Positions 6,190 to 7,062 of a DNA stretch of 7,062 nt are shown piece by piece (position 1 is the stretch's first letter; each line of letters starts with the position of its first letter). Under the pieces are notes generated by a model. The model made no database searches. It had not been told where the DNA came from and saw nothing but the letters and a program-made list of their open reading frames with translations. The position numbers were made by a program, and so were the translations under genes. Source of the DNA: Alphaproteobacteria bacterium (GTDB taxonomy: Bacteria > Pseudomonadota > Alphaproteobacteria > Sphingomonadales > Sphingomonadaceae); assembly GCA_028293005.1 (NCBI GenBank), contig JAQGLH010000119.1:1-7062 (forward strand), read 5' to 3'.

Positions 6190-7062
6190 TCAAAAGCCTT
6201 CGCTCCTGAGCGGCCTTGCCAGCAGCCGCTCGACCACTTCGTCCACCGATAGCGCGCCGCTGAGCAAGGCGCAGACCGCGTCTACGATCGGCATGTCGAT
6301 CCCGGCCGCGTCGGCGGCACGCTTGAGCACCGGCGCGGTATAGGCACCTTCGGCGACGGTCTTGCGATCGGACAGCAGCTCGGATGCGTTGCGCCCCTCG
6401 CCGAGTCCCTTGCCGAGGCTGAAGTTGCGCGAGCTTGACGAGGAGCAGGTGAGGACGAGGTCGCCCAGCCCCGACAGGCCGGCCAAGGTCTCGGCGCGCC
6501 CGCCCCGCGCGAGGCCGAAGCGCGTCATTTCGGCGAAGCCCCGCGAGATCAATGCGGCACGCGCATTCTGGCCGAGGCCGCTGCCCTCGACCACGCCGCA
6601 GGCGATCGCCAGCACGTTCTTGACCGCGCCGCCGATTTCGGCGCCGACGATGTCGTCGGAGAGATAGGGCCGGAACGCCGGCCGCGCGAGCCGGGCACGA
6701 AGCGCCTCGCCGATGCCGCTATCCTCGACCGCCAAGGTCAGCGCGGTCGGAAGTCCTTTGGCGACCTCGTCGGCGAAGGTCGGGCCCGACAGCACCGCGA
6801 TCGGGCAATCGGGCTGCGCTTCGGCCGCGACCTCGTGCATCAGCCGGGTCGATCCCTCCTCGATTCCCTTGGCGCAAAGGACGAGCGGCACAGAGAGCCT
6901 CGGCATAGCGGCGAGCGTCGCGCGCATATGCTGGGCCGGCGTGACGACGAGCAGGGCGTCGCAGGCGGCGAGAATGCCGAGGTCGCCGGTGGCGCGGATC
7001 GCCGGGTCGAGCGCGATTGTGGGGAGGAAAAGCTTGTTCTCGTGCCCCGTGTTGATCGATTC
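6190..7062 (-). CDS. gpsA: GpsA, NAD(P)-dependent glycerol-3-phosphate dehydrogenase (5' end outside window)
   Basis: Reduces dihydroxyacetone phosphate to sn-glycerol 3-phosphate, the backbone for phospholipid synthesis, in the cytoplasm. The last 290 residues are present, in frame from the right edge. The family is about 330 residues, so only some 40 N-terminal residues with the first GxGxxG strand of the dinucleotide-binding fold are missing. Visible landmarks, numbered from the window edge, are LLVVTPAQHMR (37-47), LCAKGIE (62-68), SGPTFADEVAKGLPTA (92-107), and the signature IGGAVKNVLAIACGVVEGSGLG (143-164) with catalytic-type Lys148. GLSGLGDLVLTCSS and SRNFSLG follow, and the protein ends LRSEGF before TGA. 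No frameshift is seen. It converges on the SDHAF4-like gene, with 52 bases between the two stop codons. Confidence 0.97.
   Translation of the reverse strand, partial: ESINTGHENKLFLPTIALDPAIRATGDLGILAACDALLVVTPAQHMRATLAAMPRLSVPLVLCAKGIEEGSTRLMHEVAAEAQPDCPIAVLSGPTFADEVAKGLPTALTLAVEDSGIGEALRARLARPAFRPYLSDDIVGAEIGGAVKNVLAIACGVVEGSGLGQNARAALISRGFAEMTRFGLARGGRAETLAGLSGLGDLVLTCSSSSSRNFSLGKGLGEGRNASELLSDRKTVAEGAYTAPVLKRAADAAGIDMPIVDAVCALLSGALSVDEVVERLLARPLRSEGF

Overview
The window is GC-rich, with G/C-heavy third codon positions. Its proteins and gene order look alphaproteobacterial, most likely from a sphingomonad (Sphingomonas or a relative). That placement rests on recalled protein similarity and the arrangement of genes, not on a search. 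It appears to be ordinary core chromosome: I see no mobile element, CRISPR array, tRNA/rRNA gene or foreign-looking segment.

Five genes run leftward (minus strand) in the order htpX, rsmB, rpe, a heparinase II/III-family gene, purH. They are tightly packed. htpX and rsmB overlap by four bases if rsmB starts at an unusual CTG. rpe and the heparinase gene overlap by four bases (GTGA). purH begins 22 bases after the heparinase gene. The one sizeable gap is the 153 bases between rsmB and rpe, so there may be two transcription units, htpX-rsmB and rpe-heparinase-purH. purH runs off the left edge.

Divergent from htpX is a 56-codon plus-strand gene for a DUF1674/SDHAF4-type succinate dehydrogenase assembly factor. 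The 88 bases between the two starts contain a good match to a sigma-32 (RpoH) heat-shock promoter pointing into htpX. At the right, gpsA (glycerol-3-phosphate dehydrogenase) runs leftward, converges on the assembly-factor gene, and enters from beyond the right edge.

The products are mostly housekeeping: purine synthesis (PurH), pentose phosphate interconversion (Rpe), 16S rRNA methylation (RsmB), membrane protein quality control (HtpX), complex II assembly (SDHAF4-like) and phospholipid precursor synthesis (GpsA). The least understood is the signal-less heparinase-like protein held between rpe and purH. I found no convincing undescribed system. The points worth a second look concern expression: an apparent CTG start for rsmB, a palindrome over the heparinase start codon, a hairpin and tiny ORF ahead of rpe, and the htpX heat-shock promoter.
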